This document shows positions 8,379-17,001 of a stretch of 53,219 nt of DNA, piece by piece (positions within the stretch are counted from its first letter, which is position 1; each line of letters opens with the position of its first letter). The translations under genes were made by a program, and so were the position numbers. Below the pieces are notes generated by a model. It searched no databases and had not been told where the DNA came from. It was given only the letters and a program-made list of their open reading frames with translations. The stretch comes from Nitrospirota bacterium (GTDB lineage: Bacteria; Nitrospirota; 9FT-COMBO-42-15; HDB-SIOI813). The stretch covers positions 1 to 53,219 of the forward strand of contig JADLDG010000051.1 in the NCBI GenBank assembly GCA_020846775.1, read 5' to 3'.

Positions 8379-10439
8379 CTACGGTTTTTTGAATCTTATC
8401 TCTACCCCATTCACATTATTCACATATATCCAATAGCCAATCCATGGCTCAAATGCCGCCGGAGGGAGGTCATTGAACGAGGCGAAATCATAGTTATTTC
8501 CGTTAAGATAGTACAGGGTATTCCCTATCAGGCCGTTCTGAACTGCCTCCATAAATGGCTGAGCAATGCCATTGGCACTATTGTCCTTCACAGATATTTC
8601 ACTCAACAGGATTGCCTTCTCATACGGGTTGCCTATCATGTTCCAGCCATTTTGCAACATGACGCTATACTCCGGGTCCACAGTCTTGAGACCCTCAACA
8701 GTCAGGGTTATATTGTCAGATGGAGAATAGAGAAAATATCCGTTGCCCGGGAATATCATATCTTCCATGTAATACCTTGGCGGTGTAATGCCTGGATATG
8801 CAGAATACCATCTGTAGAGAGCAACAGGTTTTCCCACCATACGCTCAAAGAGCAAATCTATGTCATTCTGCACAGGCATAAGCGGGATTGATATGAGATT
8901 ATATCCCTTTTTCAATATAACTGACGAGGTCAGATCTGAAAGCTCTGTTGCCCCCCTTTCGCCTGATAATGGGAAATTGACTATATTGGATATAGCCGAT
9001 ATGTGCCCCAATGAATCCATACTCTTGATGGCAATACAGTATGATGTTCCTGCCTTAAGTCCTGACAGGGTATATGTCTGAAGAGACCTTGCCTGCGGTC
9101 TCCTTTCACCATGCAGCTCGACCGCCATATCCCATGTCCCCTCATCAAGTTCTGAGGAGCCGGGACAGCTTTCCATATAACGTAAATCATAGATGGCTGC
9201 AGTGCCTGTCAAACTGTCGTCTGATGGTGCAGACCACATCAGCAGCAGCGATGTATCCGTCAGATAGATCCCCCGCAAGTCACTAATCGCATCCGGCGGT
9301 TCTTTATCGTCGGGTTCTTTCACTGTAATCCTGATATCCTTTGAATCAGTGGCCCCGTTAACATCCCTGATACCGGCGGTAAAATCATATATCCCAGGGA
9401 CGATCAATGTCCCTGATAATATTCCTGTCTTACTATCGAGTAATACTCCTTCAGGGAGATTACCTAATATACTCCATACAATTGGCGCACTACCCCCCCT
9501 GACTGTAATCCGGCCGCGGTAGGCTTCACCTGCAACACCATCCGGCAGAGTCGAAACGTCAATATTCGGTATTGAGTTGATATTCAGCGTATAATCCCGT
9601 GACCTGCTGTATTTACTAACCGGGTCAACCCCGGTGATTGTAAAGCTGTAAATGCCGGTTTCGGTCGGGGTACCGGTGATATCGCCCGTGTTTGTATTTA
9701 ATGACATACCGGGTGGAAGATTCCCACTGGCAAGCTTCCATACAGGAGATCCCCCTATTGCCGATAACTTCTCATTATAGGAGGAGCCCATCGTACCATC
9801 AGGGAGTTGAGGCGGGGTGATGAAAAGCCCTTTCGTTTTCATCCTTATCTCAAAATAGCGGACCCCATACTTCTTGCCTGCCTCATGTGTGTTTGTGTAA
9901 ACATATAGCGAAGAGTTCCTCATATCCATACTTTTTGCCGCATTAGCCGCATTGGAAAGCTCAACAAGTGTTATATCCATATCCGCAGGCTTGTCTTCGA
10001 AACTCCAATTTAGTGTGACAGTCCCGCCATTCAAGGTGGAGAAGACAAGGAATGACCAGACCTTATATTCCCCAAATGCCCTTATATCCCGCCATAGTGA
10101 ACACTCCTGATCCGTATATCCTTCTTCAGGGTTTTTGCATACCCAGTTATCCACCACGCCATCATTGTTCTTATCTTCCGGTATGGTGCCATGGGTAAAC
10201 ATGGACTGGATCGGGTAGTCAGCTTCAACCATAGAGAGGGTGTCCAGGGCGCTGTTAAACCCGTCCGTGGCCCCTTCCCGCACGCCTGCAATAAGGTGGT
10301 TCCAGACCGTCCCATCGGCCCCCCTCGAGTCTGGCACGGATACCTTGATATGGACAGACCAGTCGGCCTCCCCGGCAAAGGCTGAGGATATTATGCTGAT
10401 TGAGAACAATATGATGATTATTATCGAACGCTTAAACAC
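8379..10439 (-). CDS. Secreted Ig-like/FN3 modular surface protein
   Basis: The frame extends to 10499. GTG 10439 is preferred because GAGGAAGA lies just upstream and the product starts with a normal signal peptide (VFKRSIIIIILFSISIISSAFA). Module order: an N-terminal domain with REGATDGFNSALD and LWRDIRAF shared with the downstream neighbour; two putative Ig (He_PIG-type) domains marked by LPPGMSLNTNTGDITGTPTE and LPEGVLLDSKTGILSGT; one fibronectin type III domain (SDLRGIYLTDTSLLLMWSAP); and a C-terminal region with KGYNLISIPLMP and NGWNMIGNPYEK. That last region also ends the 1858-residue protein upstream. It looks like an adhesive or matrix protein. I see no membrane anchor. Confidence 0.85.
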   Translation of the reverse strand: MFKRSIIIIILFSISIISSAFAGEADWSVHIKVSVPDSRGADGTVWNHLIAGVREGATDGFNSALDTLSMVEADYPIQSMFTHGTIPEDKNNDGVVDNWVCKNPEEGYTDQECSLWRDIRAFGEYKVWSFLVFSTLNGGTVTLNWSFEDKPADMDITLVELSNAANAAKSMDMRNSSLYVYTNTHEAGKKYGVRYFEIRMKTKGLFITPPQLPDGTMGSSYNEKLSAIGGSPVWKLASGNLPPGMSLNTNTGDITGTPTETGIYSFTITGVDPVSKYSRSRDYTLNINSIPNIDVSTLPDGVAGEAYRGRITVRGGSAPIVWSILGNLPEGVLLDSKTGILSGTLIVPGIYDFTAGIRDVNGATDSKDIRITVKEPDDKEPPDAISDLRGIYLTDTSLLLMWSAPSDDSLTGTAAIYDLRYMESCPGSSELDEGTWDMAVELHGERRPQARSLQTYTLSGLKAGTSYCIAIKSMDSLGHISAISNIVNFPLSGERGATELSDLTSSVILKKGYNLISIPLMPVQNDIDLLFERMVGKPVALYRWYSAYPGITPPRYYMEDMIFPGNGYFLYSPSDNITLTVEGLKTVDPEYSVMLQNGWNMIGNPYEKAILLSEISVKDNSANGIAQPFMEAVQNGLIGNTLYYLNGNNYDFASFNDLPPAAFEPWIGYWIYVNNVNGVEIRFKKP

Positions 10440-10528
10440 CGCTCTTCCTCTCATAATCACTTTAGTCAAAACTTTCAAAACACCTGCAATGCTGAACACT
10501 GCGCTATTTCGCAGGCTTCAGCCTCATT

Positions 10529-13500
10529 CTACTTTGGCGCCAGAATTTCAAAGGTTACCAGTGCGCCTTCTCCATGCACTTTGATCCAGTAGGCCTTCCA
10601 TGGCTGCATGACAAGGCTGCACCGGGTACCCTGCGGTTCACCCGGCCTGTCCTGATCGCAAACCTCATAGGTATGATTTGTAAATACAGATGCGTCTATC
10701 CAGCTTCTTGAAATGACAGCATCCTGAAACGTTGCCACTGTCACTGCACCCTGGTTTGTCCTCCTGATATATAAACCTCTCTCGCTATTTTCTATGCCTC
10801 CGTTATTATTGATATCCCTCGGGCTGAAGTTTATCTCCTTATCATATGGGGCCCCTATCATATTCCATCCGTCCTGGAGAGATAATACATTGCATTGGAA
10901 TGTAACCCCCCTGTCATCCAGGCAGCTCTGAGCCGGAGCCGGTGTTGATGCTAACGGGACATCAAGAGTAATATTCCCGGGTGGTACCCACAGGTAATAT
11001 CCAATGCCTTCTTTGATGGATGTCAGCTTTGAGCATGTATAACTCGCCGGGGCCGTGCTATACGGGGATGGCTCGCCATTATAACACCCGCTGTTGAAGT
11101 CCGGGCCCCTCGAATCCCACTGATAAACAGTGAGCTGAGCCCCGACATCATCGCCGAAGACAGCCGCCGGGGTATCCGGAACAGGATGATAAGGTACAGA
11201 AACCATGTTATAGTCATAAGGGACAAGGGGCGTGAGGCCCATAACCTCTCCTGTGGAGATTAAAGATTTGTGGGCATCGGCTATAGAAGTATCTGCATCC
11301 TTTCCCCTCTCGTCCATTGCCTTGACTGCAAAATAAAACCTTGTATTCAAGGTCCTGTCATCTATCACACCACCGCCTGTATCAATCTTATTTTCTACCG
11401 GGACTATGTAGCACTCCTTCATCCCGGGCGATTTTGGGGGTAAAAACCCTCCTGACGGAATCACTGATTTTGCAGAGGGGAATACAACCTGTCCGGCACC
11501 CGGTGTCGAACTATCCACGACAATCTCCCTTGTAGAATAGCGCAGGTCATATCCTGTAACGGCGCCCGAGGATAAGTTCGTCCCGTCATCTGCAGGCGCA
11601 GTCCAGCAGAGGGTCATGGAATCTTTTGAAACATCCGTTACAACAAGATCTGTAATCGTCCCGGGTCTTGTTGCATCACCGGATATCTGCGTATGGGCCG
11701 GACACCCGCTGCAGGTAGATATGGAAGAGACATTCCCTGCCTCATCAGAAGTCTTCAAGGCGACATAATAATCGGTATTTGCATAGAGTTGTGAGATTGT
11801 ACATGACTCGGAATTACCTGCAGATTTTGGCTTACCAAGGTTGCTCTCACCGGCTTTACAACTGCTCACCCTGGGATTCTGTAAAAAGTTATTGTCAGTA
11901 ATTGGTGATGTGGAATAACGCAGATCATATGAAGTTGCTGTTCCACTGACCCCGTCATCTCCCGGCGCCGTCCACGACACCTTAAAGGAAGTGGTTGTCA
12001 AGCTGTCTATGTCCAGGACTACAGGGGCCGGGGGGGTCGTATCACTGCTGTTGATAACCGCCCTGACTGAATCAAATTTACTGCTGTCCCCTATTGATTG
12101 TATGTCAAATGTAATGGTCTGAGAGCCTGATGTAAAAGATGAGGGCGGGGTTATCTTAAAAGTAAAAAACGGAGACCCTCCCATATTATAGTTCGATGGA
12201 TTACCTGCAGTTGCCGTTGGGACAACAACGGCAGGAGGGCCATACTCAATCATACTTCCATTGTTTAGCCTCTCCTGCATCACAACATTCCAACCTCCCG
12301 GACTGCTCCAGGAAATTCTATAAGTATCCGGCACATTACCTTCATTCTGCACACCAACCGTAATCTCCCTGGATGTCCCTGCCAGGATGTCACGTGAAGC
12401 ACAACCGCCGTTGCCTGACCCCGTCGTCCCGTAAATATTATCCCCAGGACCTGAGGTTCCACAGCCTTGTCCCATTACATTGGAATATTTAATCTCTGCG
12501 ATGCATTGCTCTCCAGTCTCACATATTCCATCGTCGTCACCAATAGAGTCTCCTATAACTTCTACATCTCCATAGCCATATGCATAGATTATCCCGTCTA
12601 CCTTGTAGGTAGGGGCAAGTATTGTTGTGGCCTTAAGGGAGTCTTTAAGTTTATCATCTCCGAAAGATTTGATCTTCAGGATGGTATTACACGTAAGCGG
12701 CTCACCCTGCGGTACGACAATGAGCGTGTATCGCTTGAATGAAATAGCGTTTCGATTAACTGTTGCCGGAATATATTGATCCTGCGGTTGAGGCAGCGTC
12801 ACAGGGGAAGAGGTTATCTCATAATCTTTGGCGCCATCGTTGATGAATATCTTCCAGATAGGGGAAAGGGGCTTTACCATGTCATTAACATCAACGCAGG
12901 AAGTTGTGTGGGACAAGGTGTAACGATCCCTGATATTTCCCTCATTTTCGATCTTGAGACTGAATTTAACCGAATCACCAGGGATGGCAGACCGGGATGA
13001 ACTCCCGCCGTTGCCCTGTCCGGATGTGTCGTGGCCTATGTTCCCGGGGTCAACCGGCGGACCATCACCATTTTCATTGCTGATACTTCCGTCAGGATTA
13101 ACAATCCCTATGATCCCATCGGCCTGGTATACGGGTTTAATCATTGTAGTGGCCTTTATCGAATCCACTCTTGCATAATTATTTTCCGAGCGAAGGTTTA
13201 ATATGATGTCCTGAGATGAATTTGCCGGGGCATAATCAGAGGGGGTCACGATGAGGCTATATGGCAGCACGTTGCCAGCCTTGACTGCGACCTGTGTCCC
13301 TGATAGAACCGGGTCCTCATCAATAAGGCCAGGGATAGAGACCGTCCAGCTTCCGGAGGCATCCGATGGGATATTATATGTAACTGTGTAGATATCTGTA
13401 TCATTGGACGGATCAATTGATGGGACGGTGCCGTCGTTCTGTATCTGAATGTTATAAGTATTCTGGCCGCCTTCGAATCCCGGATCTATATTTTTACTTG

Positions 13501-16105
13501 ATGTTCCTCCATTGCCTGAACCAAAGGCCCCATAACATGGGGACGCCCCACCTCCGCAGGTACCATCCCCAAAGGTACCATCCCCATTGCCGTCTATTAC
13601 TCCATCAGGCTGATACCTGCCGTCTGCAGGAAAATAGCCGATCCGGCTTTCACTCAAAACTGGAGTTATAGTCCCAAGCCCTGTAACCAAAAAGACCCTG
13701 TATTGCAGCCACCTGTCATCATTAACACCGCTGTCGCCGCTTCTATGGGCCGGGTTTATCGCTTCCGTCCCTGCCGGATCTGTGTATGTGTCTGTAAAGG
13801 AGGAGCCTGCGGCATAGCTGTAAGTGGTGGCCGAGTCCAGCGTGATCATGGAACCTGCGGGATTAATGGCAGTTATTTTCCTGACCTCCATCTGGTCGGT
13901 GTCGGCGCTATTCGTCAGCGTCACCCTTCCCCCTGCCGAAAAACCGGTTGTATCTGCAACGGTGACCTGTGAGACACCTGTCGAGGCAGAAAATGTTGTA
14001 TTGTGAGGCCCGTACCATGGGCTCCATGCTGTACCATTTGCAGATGTACGCAGCTGGAGGACAAGGTCCGTAGATGCCGGGATATCCTCTGACCACTTCC
14101 ACCGGTTAATAACATTGATGAGAACAGTTGAGTCATAAGGCGAGCTCACAAGGGTCTGAAGCGGCGGGTTTACCTCATAATGTATGGTTACGTCATCCAG
14201 CCTCGGATTATATAACGGATTAATGTCAGGCCTTTCAAAATATGCCCTATATTTGATATAGCGGTCCCCCACATGTCCCGAATAGATAGGCGAAGAAGGA
14301 GTTGTATAATAGTCATTAGCTCCGGTTGTACCATTCGGCCCCACAAAATTCCATGTCAGATTATCGCTATTAGTGGCAATCCGGAATTTCAGGCTGGACC
14401 CTGCAGGGACCGTGGAGTTCCATGTCAGATTAGAAAAAAATGCCCCCCCCGCACCGATGTCGAAAGAGGGCGACTCATAGACCCCCTTTAAAAAGGAGAC
14501 CAACCCATAGTTGATTGTGACGTCATCAAGTCTTGGGCTGCTTACTGCTGCTGAATCTCTATCAAAATAGGCCTTGTATCTGACATACCTGTCTCTATTA
14601 TGTCCCGAATAGATAGGTGGAGGAGGCGCAGTATAGTAGTCGTTGGCGCCGGTTGTACCATTCGGCCCCACAAAATTCCATGTCAGATTATCGTTATTAG
14701 TGGCAATCCGGAATTTCAGGCTGGACCCTGCAGGGACCACGGAATTCCAGGTAATTGAATAGAACAAGGCCCCTCCGGAATCCGTATCAAAAGAGGGTGA
14801 CTCATAAGTCCCGGAAAGGACGCCGCCTGCAAGCAGTAAAGAGGCATTATTATCAGGGAATGCTGCAATAACATCGAAGGCATCCACCCCCACGTATGTG
14901 TTGATGCTCGCGTTATTTTTTCTCCCGCTCACTGTAATCCGGATAGTATGTGTAGTATTGGTCAGGCCCGAAGCTGTAAAGAGCGTTTGCTGGCCAATGG
15001 CCGTATTGATATAAGTGTCTACACTTCCAACAAGTATATTATCCAGATAGACGTCGGCGATGCCAAAGGCAGGGTGTTTGGGCCCGATCCACGTCACCTG
15101 TACCCCTGTAAAGGTAAGACTTGCAGTGGCGCCCTGCTGATTTGAATTAATGAAGGTACCTCCTGAAGGGTTGTACAACGTACTGGTAGCCCATGTGCCC
15201 GTCTTGACTACTGCCGAATTGTTATCCTCATATCTTTGAGGAGGATTGGAATAGTACCCTGTTCCGTTTATTACCACATTTGTCAATGTGCCCCTGTCGA
15301 AATCAGCTGCATCAGCTGTCTGGGTTATAAAACCGGTACCTCCATTTGCAACAAAGGTTATATATGCAGCCGTGTCCGGGTTCGAAACCGTCAACACGTC
15401 AAAGGCATCAATCCCAATGTATGTATTGCTGCTCGCGCTGTTTTTTCTCCCGCTCACAACGATCCTGATAGTATGGGCGTTATTGGTAAGGCCCGACGCC
15501 GTAAAAATTGTCTGCTGACCAATGGCAACACTGCGATAAGTGTCTACACTCGCCACAAGTGTATTATCCAGATAGACATCGGCGATGCCAAAGGCAGGGT
15601 GTTTGGGCCCGATCCACGTCACCTGTATCCCTGAAAAGGTAAAACTTGCAGTGGCGCCCTGCTGGTTTGAATTGGTAAAGGTACCTCCTGAAGGACTGAA
15701 AAGCGTACTGGTCGCCCATGTGCCTGTCTTTATTACTGCCGGGTTGTTATCCTCATATCTTGTCGTTGTATAAGTACCTCCACCACCTTTGATCTCCAGA
15801 TTGGTCAATATGCCTCTGTCAAAATCGAGCACATCCGATGTCTGCGTTATTGAGCCGGGTTGAGGGGAAATGGAAATTTGTCCGGCTATTGAGGTGTTTA
15901 CGTAAGGGTCTTTACTGGAAAATTTATTCCAGCCGGATTGATTCCCTGGATGACTGGCAGATACAGAAGGGTCTGCACCGCCTGACCAGTCACTCTGGAT
16001 CCAGTTGTAATTGGAGGCATAAATTAATCCCGACCAGAGTATAATGGAAACAAACAGGAAAAAGGCAAGCGGCCTCTTTATCTCACATTTCATGTATATA
16101 CCCAT
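10529..16105 (-). CDS. Giant secreted mosaic protein of beta-sandwich modules
   Basis: An 1858-residue exported protein with a signal peptide of about 30 residues; ATG 16093 is an alternative start. Modules in order: two copies of a carbohydrate-binding-like sandwich (about 85-245 and 260-420, marked by PAFGIADVYLDN); two copies of a 109-residue module (about 425-645, SSLKFRIATN); a related module to about 790; three about 165-residue repeats starting (Y)xxDGxI with GSGNGG or GQGNGG motifs and an NxGxxxDxY core (about 790-1280); two FN3 domains (about 1285-1540); and a C-terminal region with YNMVSVPYHP and DGWNMIGAPYDK shared with the downstream protein. It is rich in Ser, Thr and Asn, so it is a good candidate substrate for the glycosyltransferases of the operon. 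No catalytic motif seen. Confidence 0.85.
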   Translation of the reverse strand: MGIYMKCEIKRPLAFFLFVSIILWSGLIYASNYNWIQSDWSGGADPSVSASHPGNQSGWNKFSSKDPYVNTSIAGQISISPQPGSITQTSDVLDFDRGILTNLEIKGGGGTYTTTRYEDNNPAVIKTGTWATSTLFSPSGGTFTNSNQQGATASFTFSGIQVTWIGPKHPAFGIADVYLDNTLVASVDTYRSVAIGQQTIFTASGLTNNAHTIRIVVSGRKNSASSNTYIGIDAFDVLTVSNPDTAAYITFVANGGTGFITQTADAADFDRGTLTNVVINGTGYYSNPPQRYEDNNSAVVKTGTWATSTLYNPSGGTFINSNQQGATASLTFTGVQVTWIGPKHPAFGIADVYLDNILVGSVDTYINTAIGQQTLFTASGLTNTTHTIRITVSGRKNNASINTYVGVDAFDVIAAFPDNNASLLLAGGVLSGTYESPSFDTDSGGALFYSITWNSVVPAGSSLKFRIATNNDNLTWNFVGPNGTTGANDYYTAPPPPIYSGHNRDRYVRYKAYFDRDSAAVSSPRLDDVTINYGLVSFLKGVYESPSFDIGAGGAFFSNLTWNSTVPAGSSLKFRIATNSDNLTWNFVGPNGTTGANDYYTTPSSPIYSGHVGDRYIKYRAYFERPDINPLYNPRLDDVTIHYEVNPPLQTLVSSPYDSTVLINVINRWKWSEDIPASTDLVLQLRTSANGTAWSPWYGPHNTTFSASTGVSQVTVADTTGFSAGGRVTLTNSADTDQMEVRKITAINPAGSMITLDSATTYSYAAGSSFTDTYTDPAGTEAINPAHRSGDSGVNDDRWLQYRVFLVTGLGTITPVLSESRIGYFPADGRYQPDGVIDGNGDGTFGDGTCGGGASPCYGAFGSGNGGTSSKNIDPGFEGGQNTYNIQIQNDGTVPSIDPSNDTDIYTVTYNIPSDASGSWTVSIPGLIDEDPVLSGTQVAVKAGNVLPYSLIVTPSDYAPANSSQDIILNLRSENNYARVDSIKATTMIKPVYQADGIIGIVNPDGSISNENGDGPPVDPGNIGHDTSGQGNGGSSSRSAIPGDSVKFSLKIENEGNIRDRYTLSHTTSCVDVNDMVKPLSPIWKIFINDGAKDYEITSSPVTLPQPQDQYIPATVNRNAISFKRYTLIVVPQGEPLTCNTILKIKSFGDDKLKDSLKATTILAPTYKVDGIIYAYGYGDVEVIGDSIGDDDGICETGEQCIAEIKYSNVMGQGCGTSGPGDNIYGTTGSGNGGCASRDILAGTSREITVGVQNEGNVPDTYRISWSSPGGWNVVMQERLNNGSMIEYGPPAVVVPTATAGNPSNYNMGGSPFFTFKITPPSSFTSGSQTITFDIQSIGDSSKFDSVRAVINSSDTTPPAPVVLDIDSLTTTSFKVSWTAPGDDGVSGTATSYDLRYSTSPITDNNFLQNPRVSSCKAGESNLGKPKSAGNSESCTISQLYANTDYYVALKTSDEAGNVSSISTCSGCPAHTQISGDATRPGTITDLVVTDVSKDSMTLCWTAPADDGTNLSSGAVTGYDLRYSTREIVVDSSTPGAGQVVFPSAKSVIPSGGFLPPKSPGMKECYIVPVENKIDTGGGVIDDRTLNTRFYFAVKAMDERGKDADTSIADAHKSLISTGEVMGLTPLVPYDYNMVSVPYHPVPDTPAAVFGDDVGAQLTVYQWDSRGPDFNSGCYNGEPSPYSTAPASYTCSKLTSIKEGIGYYLWVPPGNITLDVPLASTPAPAQSCLDDRGVTFQCNVLSLQDGWNMIGAPYDKEINFSPRDINNNGGIENSERGLYIRRTNQGAVTVATFQDAVISRSWIDASVFTNHTYEVCDQDRPGEPQGTRCSLVMQPWKAYWIKVHGEGALVTFEILAPK
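14230..14850 (-). repeat. Direct 327-bp coding repeat inside the giant surface protein gene
   Basis: Two adjacent units (109 codons offset) encode the SSLKFRIATN module. From about 14322 and 14649 they are nearly identical at DNA level for about 90 bp, far more similar than the rest of the unit, which suggests recent duplication or gene conversion. Confidence 0.8.
14880..15830 (-). repeat. Direct 525-bp coding repeat inside the giant surface protein gene
   Basis: Two units offset by 525 bp (175 codons) encode the two carbohydrate-binding-like sandwiches. A stretch starting at 15056 and 15581 is identical for about 45 bases, encoding WIGPKHPAFGIAD. Confidence 0.8.
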
Positions 16106-16166
16106 TCATAGATATGTAACGCAAGTTATATGCCAATGCGTAGGCTAAAATTCAACTCATCTTCAA

Positions 16167-16976
16167 CTATTTACCTTTAGCAACATTCAAAGCAGCCAGC
16201 CGCTCTTCTGCGGCTTTCGCAATGTTGGCTGTCTCCGGCTTCTTAGATGTTTGTTTTATTACATACTGATATTGCTTGGCAGCCAGGGCCGGTTTTCCCT
16301 GAGACTCATAGGCCTTGCCAAGATTAAAATAGGTCTGAAAGTAATCAGGTTTTATCTTTATAGCGACCTCAAAGGCCTGTACCGCCCGCTGATAATTCCC
16401 CATCTGAGTGTAGATAATCCCTGCATTATTATAGACCTGAAAGGCCCTGGGATTGAGTTCCGCCACTTTATGATATTCCGCCAGGGCACGCTCCATCCTG
16501 CCGAGTTTTTGATAAGTAACTCCAAGTGAATATCTGGCATCCTGGCGGTCCGGGGAGATCTTGAGCGCCTTTTCAAAGTATGCAACTGCCTCTTCCGGTT
16601 TTTTCATCCTTAGAGATGCAAGGGCCAAACCATAGTTAGCATCAAAACTCTCCGGATTGGCCTTTGAGGCATTTTTGAACTCTTCGACAGCCGCGTCATA
16701 ACGCCCCACCCTGAAGTTCTCAAATCCCATCGTCATGTGCTGCGTATAATAAGCAGGATCAGACCTCTCGAAGTATTTATAGGCATAATAGGCGCCCGGG
16801 ATTCCGGCCGCCAGCACGAGAACAAGGATTACTATGTATTTCCATAGATTCCGCCCCCCTCGAGCCGCTCCTTCGCCAGTCTGCTCCTCCTGTAACAGAT
16901 TACCCTCCGCTGCATTGCTTCCTGAGATATCTTCTGCATCGTTCCCTTCGCTGCCTGCCATGTTGTCCTCATTCAT
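16167..16976 (-). CDS. Membrane-anchored TPR protein
   Basis: A 269-residue protein with an acidic N-terminus in the cytoplasm (about residues 1-42), one membrane helix (about 45-66, YIVILVLVLAAGIPGAYYAY), then about 190 residues of TPRs facing the periplasm. Five or so repeats are visible (for example ANYGLALASLRMKKPEEAVA and VYNNAGIIYTQMGNYQRAVQ). The start has a good GAGGAGAG Shine-Dalgarno. It lies between the fourth TMTC-like gene and the giant surface protein, so a scaffold linking the glycosyltransferases and their exported client is a reasonable guess. There is no enzymatic domain. Confidence 0.85.
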   Translation of the reverse strand: MNEDNMAGSEGNDAEDISGSNAAEGNLLQEEQTGEGAARGGRNLWKYIVILVLVLAAGIPGAYYAYKYFERSDPAYYTQHMTMGFENFRVGRYDAAVEEFKNASKANPESFDANYGLALASLRMKKPEEAVAYFEKALKISPDRQDARYSLGVTYQKLGRMERALAEYHKVAELNPRAFQVYNNAGIIYTQMGNYQRAVQAFEVAIKIKPDYFQTYFNLGKAYESQGKPALAAKQYQYVIKQTSKKPETANIAKAAEERLAALNVAKGK

Positions 16977-17001
16977 TGTTTTGCTCTCCTCGTTATTTGC
17001 G

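Noticed and set aside
8376-8891. 171-codon plus-strand frame opposite the Ig/FN3 gene
   Set aside because: Antisense to well-supported domain motifs; no start signal.
14230-15830. Regular direct repeats that could suggest a CRISPR array
   Set aside because: Units are 327 and 525 bp, in frame, and encode protein modules; no short repeat/spacer pattern.
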